Source: Undaria pinnatifida (lineage: Eukaryota; Sar; Phaeophyceae; Laminariales; Alariaceae). Taken from it: 64,000 nucleotides of DNA. This document shows positions 1 through 12,700 of this stretch, in pieces. The first letter of the stretch is position 1. Each line of letters begins with the position of its first letter. The notes below the pieces were generated by a model, which searched no databases, was not told the DNA's origin, and worked only from the letters and a program-made list of their open reading frames with translations. Location: the NCBI GenBank assembly GCA_012845835.1, contig JABAKD010000023.1, forward strand, positions 2,863,197 to 2,927,196, written 5' to 3'. Both the position numbers and the translations under genes were made by a program.

Positions 1-3000
1 CGTCTTGACGACGTGTTTGCTCGTCGTTTTGCCGTCCCATCCCTTTGCGTCTTCACCATTTTTCCTTCCAAATATGTCAAATCAGTTTTGTTTCATCTCG
101 TCTTGATTATCAGATACTACATTGATAAGCCTTGAAATTTAAGTTTGAGAAAGGATGTCTTCGCGGTGAAAAGGTGCATTAGGTAGGTATTATGATGGTA
201 TGATGACTGCTGGTCTCCGGAGTTGAGAAGCGCAAGTCCAAACTCAATACGTCGTGGATTTTCAACGAGTGTTGAGAGCTTGGCATGGATTGGACCATAA
301 ACCAAACAGAGCTGGACTGATTGGACACTGTGTTTTACAGCAGGACAAACGTCGTTTATGTTGCTTGGCTGATATTGGGGTCATGAAATTTTAATGTGTT
401 TGCATTTCTAACGACCAAAAACAACAGAGTGAAGGTGTCATTTCCTTTTTTGATTTTTCGGTCATGGAACAACATTTTTTAATAGTGCCTACGCCTGCGA
501 AATGAAGACTTGTTTGAGGGAAAAGAAGAGGTTTCAAAAAGGCCGTCAGTTTCAAGATCAATGAACCCAGCGAGCGAGATTGTTCGGTGCCCATTGGCAA
601 CAAAGATTTCGGTTTAAGAGGAAACGCCGTCGCGGGGGAGCATGTCAAGCAGGTAGTGACCAGTAAGGGCTGGAACACCGGAGGAGCGGGCCACGTTGAC
701 GGGGACGAGGGTCGGCGTGGACGAACGTGAAGTTCGAGTACACCGGCGAACTCGAGGTTGAAGGTGTCCGAGGTCGGTTGGTGGTCGCTGATGAAGGTGG
801 CGGGGCCCTCGATGCCGTCGGATGCCCCCTTCTTGAGGGTCCGGTTTTTCCCCCGCACTTGCGTCCCAGGCATAGAGTTTCAGTCCTTGGCTGTTTTCCT
901 GCAGTGCACATGTCTGTTTTTAGCTTGGGTGTTACCTTTCTGGTCTTCCATTTCCCACGCCCTTTGCGTCCCAAGCACAGATACTCAGTCGCTGGCTGGT
1001 ATCCTGCTGTGCACGTTTTCCTCTTCCTGGTTCGGGTGCTACCTTTTTTGGATCCCCTTTCCTTGTTGCTGCGTTCCCTTCACCCGGTAATTTCTGCTCA
1101 ACGGTTCATTGCCAGTGTGCCGACGGAATAACCCCTGCTAGAGGCATCTTAGCCTCAGATATCAATTACGAGGTTTGGGATGGTCAATAGCCTAAGTCGA
1201 TTGTTTTCAATAGCTGTATCTTCGACCCACTTCTGAATTTCCTGATGCCTTAGTTAGCCATTGCAATACTGTGGTATGATCTGGATCTACGACTATTCAG
1301 GGTTGGATAATGTTATAATGCTACGCTAGGTTCCCGCTATCTGCATGAAATATAGACTAAACGTTTATCTCCGTTGACTAGTTATATTTCGGCTGATAAC
1401 TTGAGGTCTGACTTCCGTTACTTCTTTTGTTTTGCGATCGCAATCGGAACTGTGAGATTCCGACTTGATATATTGTCTAGGACGGCTGTCGTGCGATCCA
1501 GAATTTCGCACTTAGATAAATATCGCATAATAGTATAGTTCACCACGTGATCTGGGAGGCATGCAGAAATCATAATGGTAGCAGCCCGCCTTAAGCTACG
1601 TGTCCTGCGCTGATTGGTTCAGAATAGGTAGCGGCACTTTCGCATAAAGAGTAAAATGGTTCTTACGAGCACACAGGACTCGATGTGATTTCTTGTGTTG
1701 TGAGTTGATCCTTACGCCCACATTAATTATGCAATAAGTCACACAAGTGTCCTTGGAGAAGTGGCCGACGTGGGCAGTTAGCAGCTTGCACTCAAGATTG
1801 ACGTTTGGCATGAAGTTTGGATACCTTGCCAGTACCAAAACCGGTATCTGAAGCGTGGCCAGAGCCAAGCTTCTACTCCCCCCCTACTCCCCTCCCTCCT
1901 CTCTATCACTCTTTTATCCTGACCCCAAAATCAGCAAGCCTTGCTCGATAACGATCATAAGATAATGTACCACCTACATGGGTTATGTGCTGTTGTCAGC
2001 TGTGGTCTCGCGATAGACGCGCCTGTCTCTTCTGACGATCATATCGACAAGGATGCCCGAAGACCCTCTTTAACACCAGCCAAAAAATAAAAGGCTCTTA
2101 AAGTCGTATATCGTGAACCACTGCATATTACACTCTTCCAAATACATCACTGTAATAGGCCAAACAACGTGCAAGTACGCGAACTATACGGACACCTGCT
2201 CGGGATCACGTTTGACAAAATGAACAGGGAGGCTGAAATATACTTGAGAATTTAGTGTGTATTAAACAGGGTTGGTTAAGAACCGCTTAAATCGGCGGAA
2301 TACGGCGCGTAAATACGAACTTATGTTTGTCGAAGGTTTTTCGGAATGTCGTAGCGCAACGCTTTGGCGAGGTTCGACTTGCAAACTGAAAGCGCTTTCC
2401 CTGACACACAACATTGCACAATTTACGTGCACTAAACAAAGAGTAAATGACAAAAGTATAAGGCTTTTTTTTCCGAATAGACCTGGCCGAGATATCCGCG
2501 CTATCTTCAAAGAATCAACTTTTTCCAGCAAAATGCGTATAATTATCGCCGTTGCCGATCAGGGTGAAACTTTGGTGGAAAAATGTTGAAGACACTTTTT
2601 GAACTAGATCTGTAAAAATGTAACATTACCCGATTCGCCACCCATCAAGAGACATCACCAACCTCGATTTCAAGTACAAGTCAATATTTTTTGAAAAAAA
2701 GTGGAGAAAATGACATTTCTGCCATGATTCCATCAATTTTGAGAATTTTGACCTCAATATTTTTCGACGTATTTAGCAGCATGTGCCCTCAAAAAGAAAT
2801 AATTTGGCCTATATATTGATTATATTTTAGTACACAAGTTTTGGGTGCTTCGTAATTTTTGCATTTCGTAACATTTGCCATATCTCTCGGAGAGAACAAA
2901 AATGAAGCAGCCGTCTTTCCATTTGTCGATCGGTCCATGATCGATATCGTGTTCGAAAATCACACGTAAATTCGAAAAACGTAGCGGGGCATGTCCAGCC

Positions 3001-4400
3001 TACTGTTGAAGTACGCCCTTGAAAGGCCTGCAATTGTCTGACTTGAAAGGTAACTGGCCGTTTTCGTATGATTTTTTGGCGTTATCTATTAGGGGAAGTC
3101 AGGATATGAAAGCGAGGCGCGCGCCTCGGCGTCCGGAATTCATCCGGGGCTCTCGTGGAATCTAGCAATACATCTACGTCTCTCTTAAGAAACGCGAAGA
3201 AATTGAGTACCCTCCGAGGACCTGCTAAATAGGCTAACCTGCAGTGGACACCCTGTGCCCCCGACCTTACAATGTCGTGTCGTCGGCAGGACCATGGGTT
3301 TTTTGGTCTTGGTTCGGTTCCCAACGCTCACATTATTTGTACTCTTTTCAAACTTTCTCCGTATCAAACTTAAAAAATATTCTCCACGTTATGCCCAGGA
3401 GATGGAACCGCTGGCATACAGGTCCGCCCGTATATCCGGCCGAGCTGCTATCCCGCAGTTTCACGGGGGGAGTGTGTTATAAGGCCGTATTTGATAAAGA
3501 TATTTGTCAACAATTTTCGAGTGGTCATCGTCAACAAATGACGGTATCATGTTTTTGGACCTGGTCATTTTGTTGTTCGGATGGTTAAGATGTGTGGTCA
3601 TCGAGAAGGCAGTTCCCTGGAGGCCGGTATCGTCACGGTGTGTGGTGAAAATCCACTAGTACAAAGAGCGGCAGCTAGGTTCAGTTTGTTTCTGATTGTG
3701 GATAATTGATTTCGATTTTATTTTTCCCCTTTGCATTTGCGATTGTGTGAAGTTGTCGGACATTGAAATTTTCCTGACAAGATTTGCACCAGAGCTTACC
3801 ACATGTTGGAGAAGATGGCTGTTGCACACTGTGTACGAGACGAAAGGAGTTTTACCCCTCAAAGATTATATGGTTGCGTTTCATTCGGTTAGGGTTGCGG
3901 TTAGGGTGTACTTTATAGCCTAACGAATAATATGTCATTGATTAGTCTCGAAAATGTGGTTAGGTATGGTCAAATTTTGGGCTTTGGATGTTGAGTTTTT
4001 TTGTTGTTGGAAGAATGATTCTGAATCTTGTTTCCGGATTGCGAATCTTTGTTTATGGGATTTAATTTCGGGACAGTGGTTATTGCTACTTTTCGTTCTG
4101 ACGAATCAGTGCAGGTACTCTACTTTCTGGTTTCACTGAATTGCCATTTACTCGCTTTTTACTTGAGGAAATGACAATGTGGTACCGTACCGTATCAGTT
4201 GCATAAACAGGGAGGCTGTTGATTGTGCTTTCTTCTTAGAGACAGATACGACAACAGGGGGTGTGAGTTCCAATGATAGACCGGCATTGTCGTACCGTGA
4301 TACCTTATTCTGGCGGAGATCGGCCCCGTCTAGTTCCCCTCCTTTCTGTTCTCCGAGATGTCTTTTCCTTGGTTCTCGGGAGGATCTATATAGTATATAT
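1..4400. other. gene-free stretch upstream of the first repeat block
   Basis: I see no supportable gene here. The open frames on both strands are short, overlap one another and match no family I know. The stretch holds one diverged 105-bp tandem repeat (see 853-1070). At 2240-3060 AT-rich sequence is open on both strands, which is typical of chance ORFs. Confidence 0.5.
853..1070. repeat. two diverged 105-bp tandem units
   Basis: The sequence starting TTGCGTCCCA at 858 recurs at about 963, and the following ~100 bp align with many substitutions. Read on the minus strand, both units are open and give a repeated Cys-containing peptide with the shared element LCLGRK, inside a frame open from about 1077 to 645. 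I do not recognise the peptide. Conservation of the frame in both units may be chance or a remnant of a repeat protein. Confidence 0.6.
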
Positions 4401-4408
4401 ACAAAACT

Positions 4409-6100
4409 ACACTTCAGCTGTAAGATCAAAGATTCTATCGAACCTCGTCATTGCAAGCTGTGTGTGGTTCTCCGATAGCGCGTATTACGGGTTGTGTGTC
4501 CTCATTGAGGTTCTAGGTCGGCAAATCCCCTTGCAACTACGGTGCAGCTATCGCCGTCAACAGGGTGATGTTTGTTCAGTCTGTGCGAGGAAACTAAAAA
4601 TCCCGTTTTTGAGGGGGGCAAAATCTGACAGCTGCGGAAGGAAATGCATCAGTTGATCCGGTGAACCCTGTGTGCTGAAAAACCGGTGAGGGGAGGGCGG
4701 GGTTTTGAAGGAGATACGGAGCTGGGTTCGATCAAGAGGGGGGGCGGCGGGGGACCGGGTTCGGGACGGACGGGGCAGCTCAATCTGTGCGTGGAAACAA
4801 TACATCCTATCCTGTATGTCGTACAACCAGTGAGGAAAGGGTGGAGCGTTCGAGGAGGTGGGGGTGGAAGGGGGGGGGGCGGGGGATCCTGCATGTGGTA
4901 CAACCAGTGAGGAGAGGGTGGAGCGTTCGAGGAGGTGGGGGTGGAAGGGCGGGGGGGGGGGTGCAAGGGTTTTTTAACATCTTGAAGTCGCATAGATGTA
5001 GGGATTTCCTGTACGCGTGGTGCTAGGTTTAGGTGGTGGTGCGGGTGGTGGGGATAGAGGGGGCGTTGGGGGCGGGGGATGAGGGGAGGGGTGAGTTGCA
5101 GCAGAGGCATGGATGACTCTAGAATGTCAATAAGGGGAAGTCAAGTACGTGGCGGTGTTTATTACTATGGCAGATTTCGATGTTAAGTGAGACGTTTGAG
5201 GAAGGGTGACCAAAGAAAAAAAAGTGATTGGAGGGAAGGGTGGGGTGAAAGGCTAAGTTTTTCAACATATTTAAGTCACATAGATGATATTTAATTATGT
5301 CCACTGTAGCTGTGACATAGAAGATTTGGTCGAAACATATATTTGCCAGGTTGTGTGATGCTCCGATCGCGCGTATTACGCATATATGTGTAGAGGTTTG
5401 CAATACGCGTGGTGGTAGGCGATCGTGCCGGTGGTGGGAAAGGAGGGGGCGTTGGGGGTGGGGGATGAATGAAACCTACGTCATGGTCGTCTCGAACGAT
5501 AGTGACGTGATGTCAATTGCTTAGAAGGTTTTCTTTCCTTTGACCGATTTTAAACGTAGTTTGGGCGTTTGACCAAAAGGGTGGGGGGGGGGGATGGTGG
5601 GGTTATGTCAGCACATTTTGATTTTAGGTGGGGCGTTTGAACGAAAGAGATCGTGGAGGAGGGGGGCGGGGCGGGCGGGGCACTTCAATCTGTGCGCGGC
5701 AACTAATAATCATTGAAGGGGACAAATGTCACGGTTGTAGCTAGAAGACATCCCTTTATATCATCTGAATCTTATTGTCGAATATTTTGGAATATTTGAT
5801 GTTAGATGGCCAGGAAGATAATAAGGAGATACCAGCCGGCTAGTGGTGTTTACTACTCTGGCAGATTTTAATTTCAGGTGGGGCGTTTAAACAATAGGGA
5901 TCGGGTGGGGCTGGGGGGGGGGGGGGGGGTCACTTCAACATGTGCGCGGAAACTATCAATCCTTCAAGGGGACAAATCTGACGATTGTGGCAAGAAGGCA
6001 TGCCTTTATATCACCTGCCTGGTATTGTATATTATTCTAAAAGGTTTATTGTTATATGTGGTATGTAACGCAATCTTCAGGTGTGGTATTGAGCGTGTTA
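4409..6100 (+). repeat. G-tract repeat family A, copy 1 (composite block)
   Basis: The block starts with a ~250-bp 'head' (4409-4660) that recurs at 54.03, 60.88 and, inverted, 14.2 kb. The head is marked by TTGCAAGCTGTGTGTG, CGCGTATTACGGGTTG and CAGGGTGATG. Behind it lie G-rich segments with runs of 8-12 G and a doubled ~77-bp unit at 4810-4955. A partial second head lies at 5330-5385. Two ~247-bp subunits each carry GGGGCGTTTRAAC (about 5629 and 5878). No coding capacity is apparent. It is probably a non-autonomous element or satellite-like array. Confidence 0.75.
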
Positions 6101-6190
6101 AAGATTGAGTACATTTGTTGTCGTACATGGATCGCAAGATAGAATAGAATATACAACCATGTAGCTACCATTTTTTATTGACATCGCTAA

Positions 6191-6637
6191 TTATATGTAA
6201 GAGATACATGTTGTATGTAGCACTCGAGAAACGCTGAATAATGATAAATCTTCACGTTCTATCTCCCTACCCACGAGGTTTTCAACAATGGCAGCTATTG
6301 TATGTGCAACGACAATGCCCTGCAAAGCTCCCATGAGCCAGGAAACATGCATTCTCGTATTCTCTCTTTCTTCATTGATTTCTTCCCTCCCGGTTATCTT
6401 CTCGTTTTCCGTTCGAAGATTATACCAGTTCCGCCGATCAGAACTTGCCATCGCCAACAGGGACCAGCACAGCACAAGGCGGTTGGCTCTGACAAAGAAG
6501 CTTTTATCAATATCATATTGATAGTTGCACCAAATCAAGGGTATTTCCTGTCTCCTCCCTTCGCATATAGTTGATATATTCCTTGCGCGTGCGTACCGAG
6601 CGTCGTCAACAGCCTGCAAAGCGGAGCCTCTGTACAT
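6191..6637 (-). CDS. hypothetical protein, 148 aa, single exon
   Basis: A 148-codon minus-strand frame opens with ATG at 6635-6637 and ends with TAA at 6191-6193. I do not recognise the product. It has a charged middle (about residues 75-95, rich in Glu, Arg and Asn) followed by a hydrophobic stretch (about 97-118) that could be a membrane helix. Upstream on the same strand are TATA-like stretches (TATAAAGTA, TATAAAAAAC) about 50-85 bp before the ATG. An AATAAA lies about 15 bp after the stop, as expected for a short 3' UTR. It is divergent from the transporter gene, leaving about 85-195 bp between start codons for a shared promoter. It could still be a chance ORF, since the plus strand is partly open too. 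Confidence 0.42.
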   Translation of the reverse strand: MYRGSALQAVDDARYARARNISTICEGRRQEIPLIWCNYQYDIDKSFFVRANRLVLCWSLLAMASSDRRNWYNLRTENEKITGREEINEERENTRMHVSWLMGALQGIVVAHTIAAIVENLVGREIEREDLSLFSVSRVLHTTCISYI

Positions 6638-6639
6638 CT

Positions 6640-6720
6640 ATTCACATTCAGTTCTCGGATAAACCCAATAAAGAATCTAAAAAAAGTTTTTTATACCGTA
6701 CTTTATATTCCATCTTTCCT
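6640..6720. promoter_or_regulatory. possible bidirectional promoter
   Basis: This AT-rich gap lies between the minus-strand 148-aa ORF and the first ATG proposed for the plus-strand transporter. It holds TATA-like stretches on the minus strand. A TGACGTGG element lies just inside, at 6748. The call rests on position and composition only. Confidence 0.25.
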
Positions 6721-6721
6721 C

Positions 6722-6763
6722 ATGTGCGCGTTTACGTGCGTACTTCCTGACGTGGACGACCCA
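6722..6763 (+). CDS. possible first coding exon of the ZIFL-like transporter
   Basis: ATG at 6722 opens 14 codons that end in a GTAACG donor at 6764. A 68-bp intron ends in a strong acceptor (CCTTTTGCAG, ending 6831), and the frame continues into the next exon through CGA-ATG. If this is used, the protein has 554 residues. The alternative is initiation at ATG 6835 with a 5' UTR splice or none. Confidence 0.4.
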
Positions 6764-9700
6764 GTAACGAACACGATTGTGTCATTATTATTTTCGCATG
6801 TTCCTTTTACGTTTCGGGTGACCTTTTGCAGCGAATGGCTCCGTTTCCTTTTCTGGCCATGCTGGCGATCATGGCATGTCTGGTTAGCTCAACGGTCGTC
6901 GAAATGAGCGTTTTCTCCTACGCTGGATACATGGTGGAGCACCTCGGCGTTGTTGACGACAAGGACGAATCAGGTGATGAAGAGAGAAGAGATAATGTTT
7001 GTCATATTACACAGCAAAAAATGACACCTGCTATTTGTGTGAAACGGGTCGATACGAAAGGAATGCTCACTGTTGCAAGAGTGTATGCGCGGAGGAGATC
7101 CGAGATTGGATATTTTGAACTTGGTGCGGACACTCCTCCTCAAAAATAAGAAACCCTGCCCGTGTCGGCGAGAACTTCTTTTTCTCAGTAGTAGGTGCCT
7201 TGTGCTGCGCTCTTCCAACGAACATGGCAAGAAATGGTTTTCTTCTTAGTTCTAAGGAAGGGCACGACTGATTGGCGTTAAAACACATTTTCCACATTGT
7301 GGGACGGCAAAAAAAACAACTTGTGTTAATTCATTTTCCGTTCCCCTAGCAAAGGGAGGCGGCGCCAAAATCCATCGGTGGCAACGGCAGGTTTGACCAT
7401 GAGTGGTTCTACAGGAGCCGCCTCAAAGATGTTCAACGAAGTCGTTGGTTTTGAATCCAGCTCCTTGCCGTATTTCCTGAAATTTGGTTCTCCTTTCCAC
7501 TCCGGCTTCCTCCCTCTATAAGTCCTTTTCAAACAAGAACTGATGTGGCGATTTCCTTTTCATATCAACCTTCCTCGTTTCGAGCCATCATGAAACGTTT
7601 GTTAAAGAATATCGCTGGTCATGGGGGATGACTATCGTAAAACCAGTCCCATGAACATAAAATGAACGGCCCGTCATGAAAAAAAATCCCTTTTTTTCTT
7701 CGGTATACGCTGTATGTCGGAGGAGTTGGCACAGCAGGTGTGAAAACACCCACATTTGCAGTAGTGGTGGACCATCGGCATGCACTCGTAAGCACCAAGG
7801 AACACTTCGTGCCAACAAAGCGGTATCCACTGATGAGGACCAAGGGACACTACCTGCTATTAGTTGGTCAGTACATCAGTCCGTAACGTGCATATAGAGC
7901 GACCAAAGGCTAGGGTAACGGGCCGCTATTTTTCCCATGACGGGTCGTTATTTCGGCAGCTCAGGTCTGGTCGCGCCAGAGCAAATCATTTTCCGTCGCG
8001 CTTGAGGGCATTTTGTGTGTGTTCCTGCCCGATTTCTCCGTGCCTTGTTTTTTGGCTTACTAGGCCGTCACCATTGAACGGTTTAACACGCCAACAATTG
8101 CAATGAAAAGGACGGCACGATAGTTCTCACCCTGGAGCTTGTCTGTTATGTAGCTTACGTATTGCTATCCCCTTGAACTCCCAATTCTGTAACAATGATG
8201 TGGTCAAGTGGGTACTGTAGTCCTACCAATCAACGAAACATACGTCCTAGGCATTAGAGGTCGGAGTACCAACGTACGTCAGCATCGAGGTGTGAGCGCC
8301 GGAGATCAATATATTGGGATTTGGTACTTCGATTTCGAAGTACATGGACACTGCTAGATTTCGTTTGGAGCCCTATATTATTTGTACGCTCAGTCCGCCG
8401 CTGTAAGGTCGACGCAGTCCATAGTCACCAAAGCTGTGTACCCGCCACGTTTACCGGGCACAGAGAGATCGGCGAATTGCGCTGTTGAAGCTTCTCGGGA
8501 GTGACATGTCGCCTACACGTTGCGGTTCGAGTAATACGCATGCATCCACGTTTCTACACCACCCGTCACTCCAAACTTGTACCTGTGCCAGGGTACTACG
8601 CCGGTTTGATATCTTCGTCGTTCATGGTCGGCCGTTTGCTCTCTTCGCACTTCTGGGGAATAGCGGCGGACCGTTTGAGTCAGCGGTTCGTGTTGGTGTT
8701 CGGCATCGTTACAACGACTATTTTTTCTGTGGTGTTCGGGTGTTCGACAACATTCACAGTCGCCTTTATTTCCAGGTAAGGCGAAAAACGCGTTAAGTTA
8801 ACATTTTCAGCATTTTCTTCATGTCATGAAACTTGAAGCGGGTTGTGACCAAAGCCTTGGACGCGGTTCGATGTTTGTTAGCAACCGCAATCTCTGCAAG
8901 ACGGCCTTAAACAAGTAAGTCGTTTGATGGGTGCATTCGTCGAAAGTCTGTTTTGACAACAATTTTACCACGACAGCGTTGGTAGTGATCAAGACGAAAA
9001 CTCACCCATGGCACTAAGTGTCAGATATTCGACTTCATATGTTCGAGCGATACGCTACGATGTGTTTTGTTTCGCATGCATGCGCTACGGCGGGTTCTTG
9101 GTCTCGGGACTGCCTTAAGACGCCCCCACCCTATAATGGTGATTACCAAACAGTGTATAAAATTCGGACAGGGATGATGCTACGGCACCCCGACAGCGCA
9201 TGACGTCTTACCATTGCAGTCAATCGCATGTGTGCTGGAGCTGGTGTCTTCAATGTGTGCATGCCTGTAGTCGTATGACGATATACTCTCGCATCCCTAC
9301 TATGCCGAGACGGATCACGTCGGGCTTTCACCGATCAGACTGACATTGCCTGCGCCAACCGCGAATCGCCGTGAGCTGTTAGGCGAGTCACATGAAGGTT
9401 GCACCCGTTCTGCCTCCTTTTCCAACAACCACTCGTAAGACGGACTTCGGCACCTTCTACCTACGTTCTTGCCTATGGATTACATCGGCAATAATTTGCT
9501 TTGTTTTGTGGTGGGTCCACTCCAGCGACGGAAAAGGGCACCGTTAGGTTACTGCCTCGTGGTTACCTAACCATTTTTACACTACGTGATGCGATCATTC
9601 CCCTTGCAGGGAATTGCGGTTCTCTACCCCGCATAATAAATGACCTAACTCAACAACCATCATGGTGACCGCGAAAAAAAAAACAAAACGGTACGCTGGT

Positions 9701-12700
9701 TACGTAACTCAAACCGTGATTCGCCTGTTTTTTCAGCACCTTTGGCGAGCAACGGCAACCCCAAAATATATACATTTTTTTACAGCATCGGTGCCAAGCA
9801 AGGCCAAGTAATATATATATATATATATATACATATTTTTGCGGATGGACCTGTGTGCCAAAGGGGGGGGCATCATGTTGAAGCACGATGCCACACCTGT
9901 AAAACAATCTGCAGGAGAAGGGGTTTACGGTGTCAAATCTCAGAGTAGGATGTTCCGTGAGATAATCATCCTCCCACGACAATAATTTGTTGGGTACATG
10001 TGAAAAGAACGGACTCTTGAGACATCCGCTCGTGAAGTGTAGATATTCACTGCGCAGTTAATGTAGAGTACCGGCACTGGTTAAGCTAAATAACACGGGT
10101 TATATGTTGATTGCTTAGGATATGGAAGCGAAAACGCACGTGGCATGGCATTTCACCCACCAGCCTGTTGACTCAAGTACCGCGCGTCGGGATTGATGTG
10201 TCGACTGAGCTCACGTGCTAAAGATGACATGGGTGTGGTATATTTATGAGATAACACCGGACGAGTTGACTGTGTCGATCAAGAAGACGAGGCCGAAGAT
10301 GCAAAAGTGCAGGCCAACTTAGTCCACCCTGTTACGGTGGTTTTTCGAGGTCTCAGACGTGTTTTCTAATCGTTGTCATGTAGGGAAATAGGGGATTTCC
10401 AAAAGATAGTGTAAACCCCTGACAAGCGTGATTTCCTGCTCCTAGTGAGGACATGTGATCGATCGGGTACCTCAGTCGTAATGATCCTTGTGTCTTTTCT
10501 TGTGCAAGCGCTCTATGAAGAGGTGGCGATGGGACGGGAGAGTTGGGGCTGCGACATCTAGGCCGCTTACGGCCCTCTCCCCGCTGTTACTTTTATCAGT
10601 CTATATTTGAGTTCGGAAAGCTTTGGGACGTCACGATGTTGAGACGTTGCGCTTATTGGGCGGTGGCTTGTGGAGCAAGACCGGGAACGCCTTAGCGTAT
10701 ACCACAAGCGGGCCTCGTTCGGGATGCACGAGTCGAGAGGGATTCGTCCAGCCGGTAACGATGCGTGCACAGCAAAAATTTGTGACATGCTGTCCAATCC
10801 GAAAATCGCACTCGGGTTTGCACGGACTTTGCTCACCCACATTTGAACTACCGTCTGTCTGCATACGTCGTTCATTGTACCTCAAGATTTTGTTGGACCA
10901 ACGAGATCCCATTTCATGTGACAAGCTACCGTCTAGACTGTAATGAATGATGTTGTTGAAGCTCGTTTCACAATGACCCCTTTTTGGCCTCTCAACACTG
11001 ACATTGCTCATCCGTGCTCATTCGTCTGGGTGTGCACTCGTCACATGTTACAGAGGCTCACATGCGTTGAGTCGAAGCACCCTCCACGTTCATCAAAATT
11101 CTGTACACAGTGTCTCACCATCCAGGTACACGGGTGCTCGACGCATGGCTGGCTATCTCGCGGTATCCGGAACGCCGTTGGAAGGAGGCGAAAGACAACA
11201 AAAGTGGAACGTATACAAAAGGTGCTCGAGTGACAGAGGGGGTTCTCCTCTTCGTCATATTTAGGTGTACGCGACACTGAAGTCATGTTCACATACCAAT
11301 TCATTTTGCCATTTCGGGAAACAATGAGTTTGACCGCATCTCCAAACATGTAACAAAGCAACTACCATAAAGTGAATAAGGCTTGTCCACAGGCATAAAT
11401 CAATATCCCCCCCGCATGTATGCACGTCATTATAACGTGCGTCTAAAGCGCTTCATCCAAAACGTTAAATATCCAAACAAAGTACATTGATCAAATATCC
11501 GATGCCATTTTCTGAACAACACTGCCACAAACTCCAAAAACCCGAACAGTAATACCCAACCTCTTAGATAGCGGATCTTCACCTCGGTATTCGGACGGAC
11601 AATTTCTGATACTGAGGATATGGGCGAGTAATAACGTGCAGTTGAACAGCAGTGTATCCGTAACATCCGCCAACAAACTTTCGATTGTTGCCAAATCGAA
11701 CGTTTAGGGAAAACGAGCGTTGGTCTTCATCTGTCAAACAGATGTCCGCTTTTCTACGCAATTAAAGGAAATGTCCCTCACCGAGAGCCCAAAATCGCCC
11801 ATTCTCTAACAAATACCAGTTTGTTTACGGTGCGGTTTTTTCTGTCGGTTCGGTACGGCTCGGCACGGTTGACCGTATCGAACCGCACCGTACGATTCTC
11901 GCCCTTTTCAAACCCGCAACGTAGGATTCCGTATTATTGAAAAAGGCACTGAACCGCACCGTAAGAAACTGTAATATGACGTAGTTTGGGTAAGCTATTG
12001 GTAACTATTTTTTGAACTAATACCTCACTAGTTCCTAAACAAACGGCGTCGTCAACAGATAATTGGTTTTTCGGTCATGGAGGTTCAAATCGCACATCCA
12101 CCATAGTCAACCTTTCAGGCTTTCCCCATGTCGGGCTTTATAAGTACTCTCCCCGGTATCGCCAGAAAATGAAACTGCATAGATATTGACACGTCCGCCG
12201 GTCTTTCCAGCCGGACCGGTATTCTACCGTTTCAGGAAGGGGGAGTCTTACATGGCTTATAGTTTAGATAAGGTATTGGATAACCAATTGCGAGTGGTCA
12301 AACGGACGAATATTCCACTAATTTTTGAACAATACATGACCAAACCGAGCCGCCCCGTAGCATTTACGATTTTTATTAACCGCACAGAACCGCACTGTAG
12401 GAGATCTCATCTTCAAACCCGCTCCCAACTACACCGTAGGACGCCTTACAGCACCGAACCGCAACGTAAGATTTAAAATATCTTAATGTCGCAACGAACC
12501 GCACTGTAAGATTCCCGCTTCCTTAAAACCGAACAGAATCGCACCGTTGGAATGACATCGAAACCGCACCATGCTATGTGCATCAAGCCAACAACCGTTC
12601 AAGCGGTTATTTACCGGTGCGGTTATATTGAAACGGTAGCGAACCCGCGGTTCTATTAGCCGCCGAATGATGCCACTGCGTCGCGGTTTTGCCGTTTCTC

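Noticed and set aside
3886-3908. GGTTAGGG doubled, like a short interstitial telomere repeat
   Set aside because: Only two imperfect units; expected by chance in 64 kb.
12080-12120. GGTTCAAATC, a tRNA B-box-like sequence
   Set aside because: No pairing T-stem, no A box at the right distance and no cloverleaf could be drawn.
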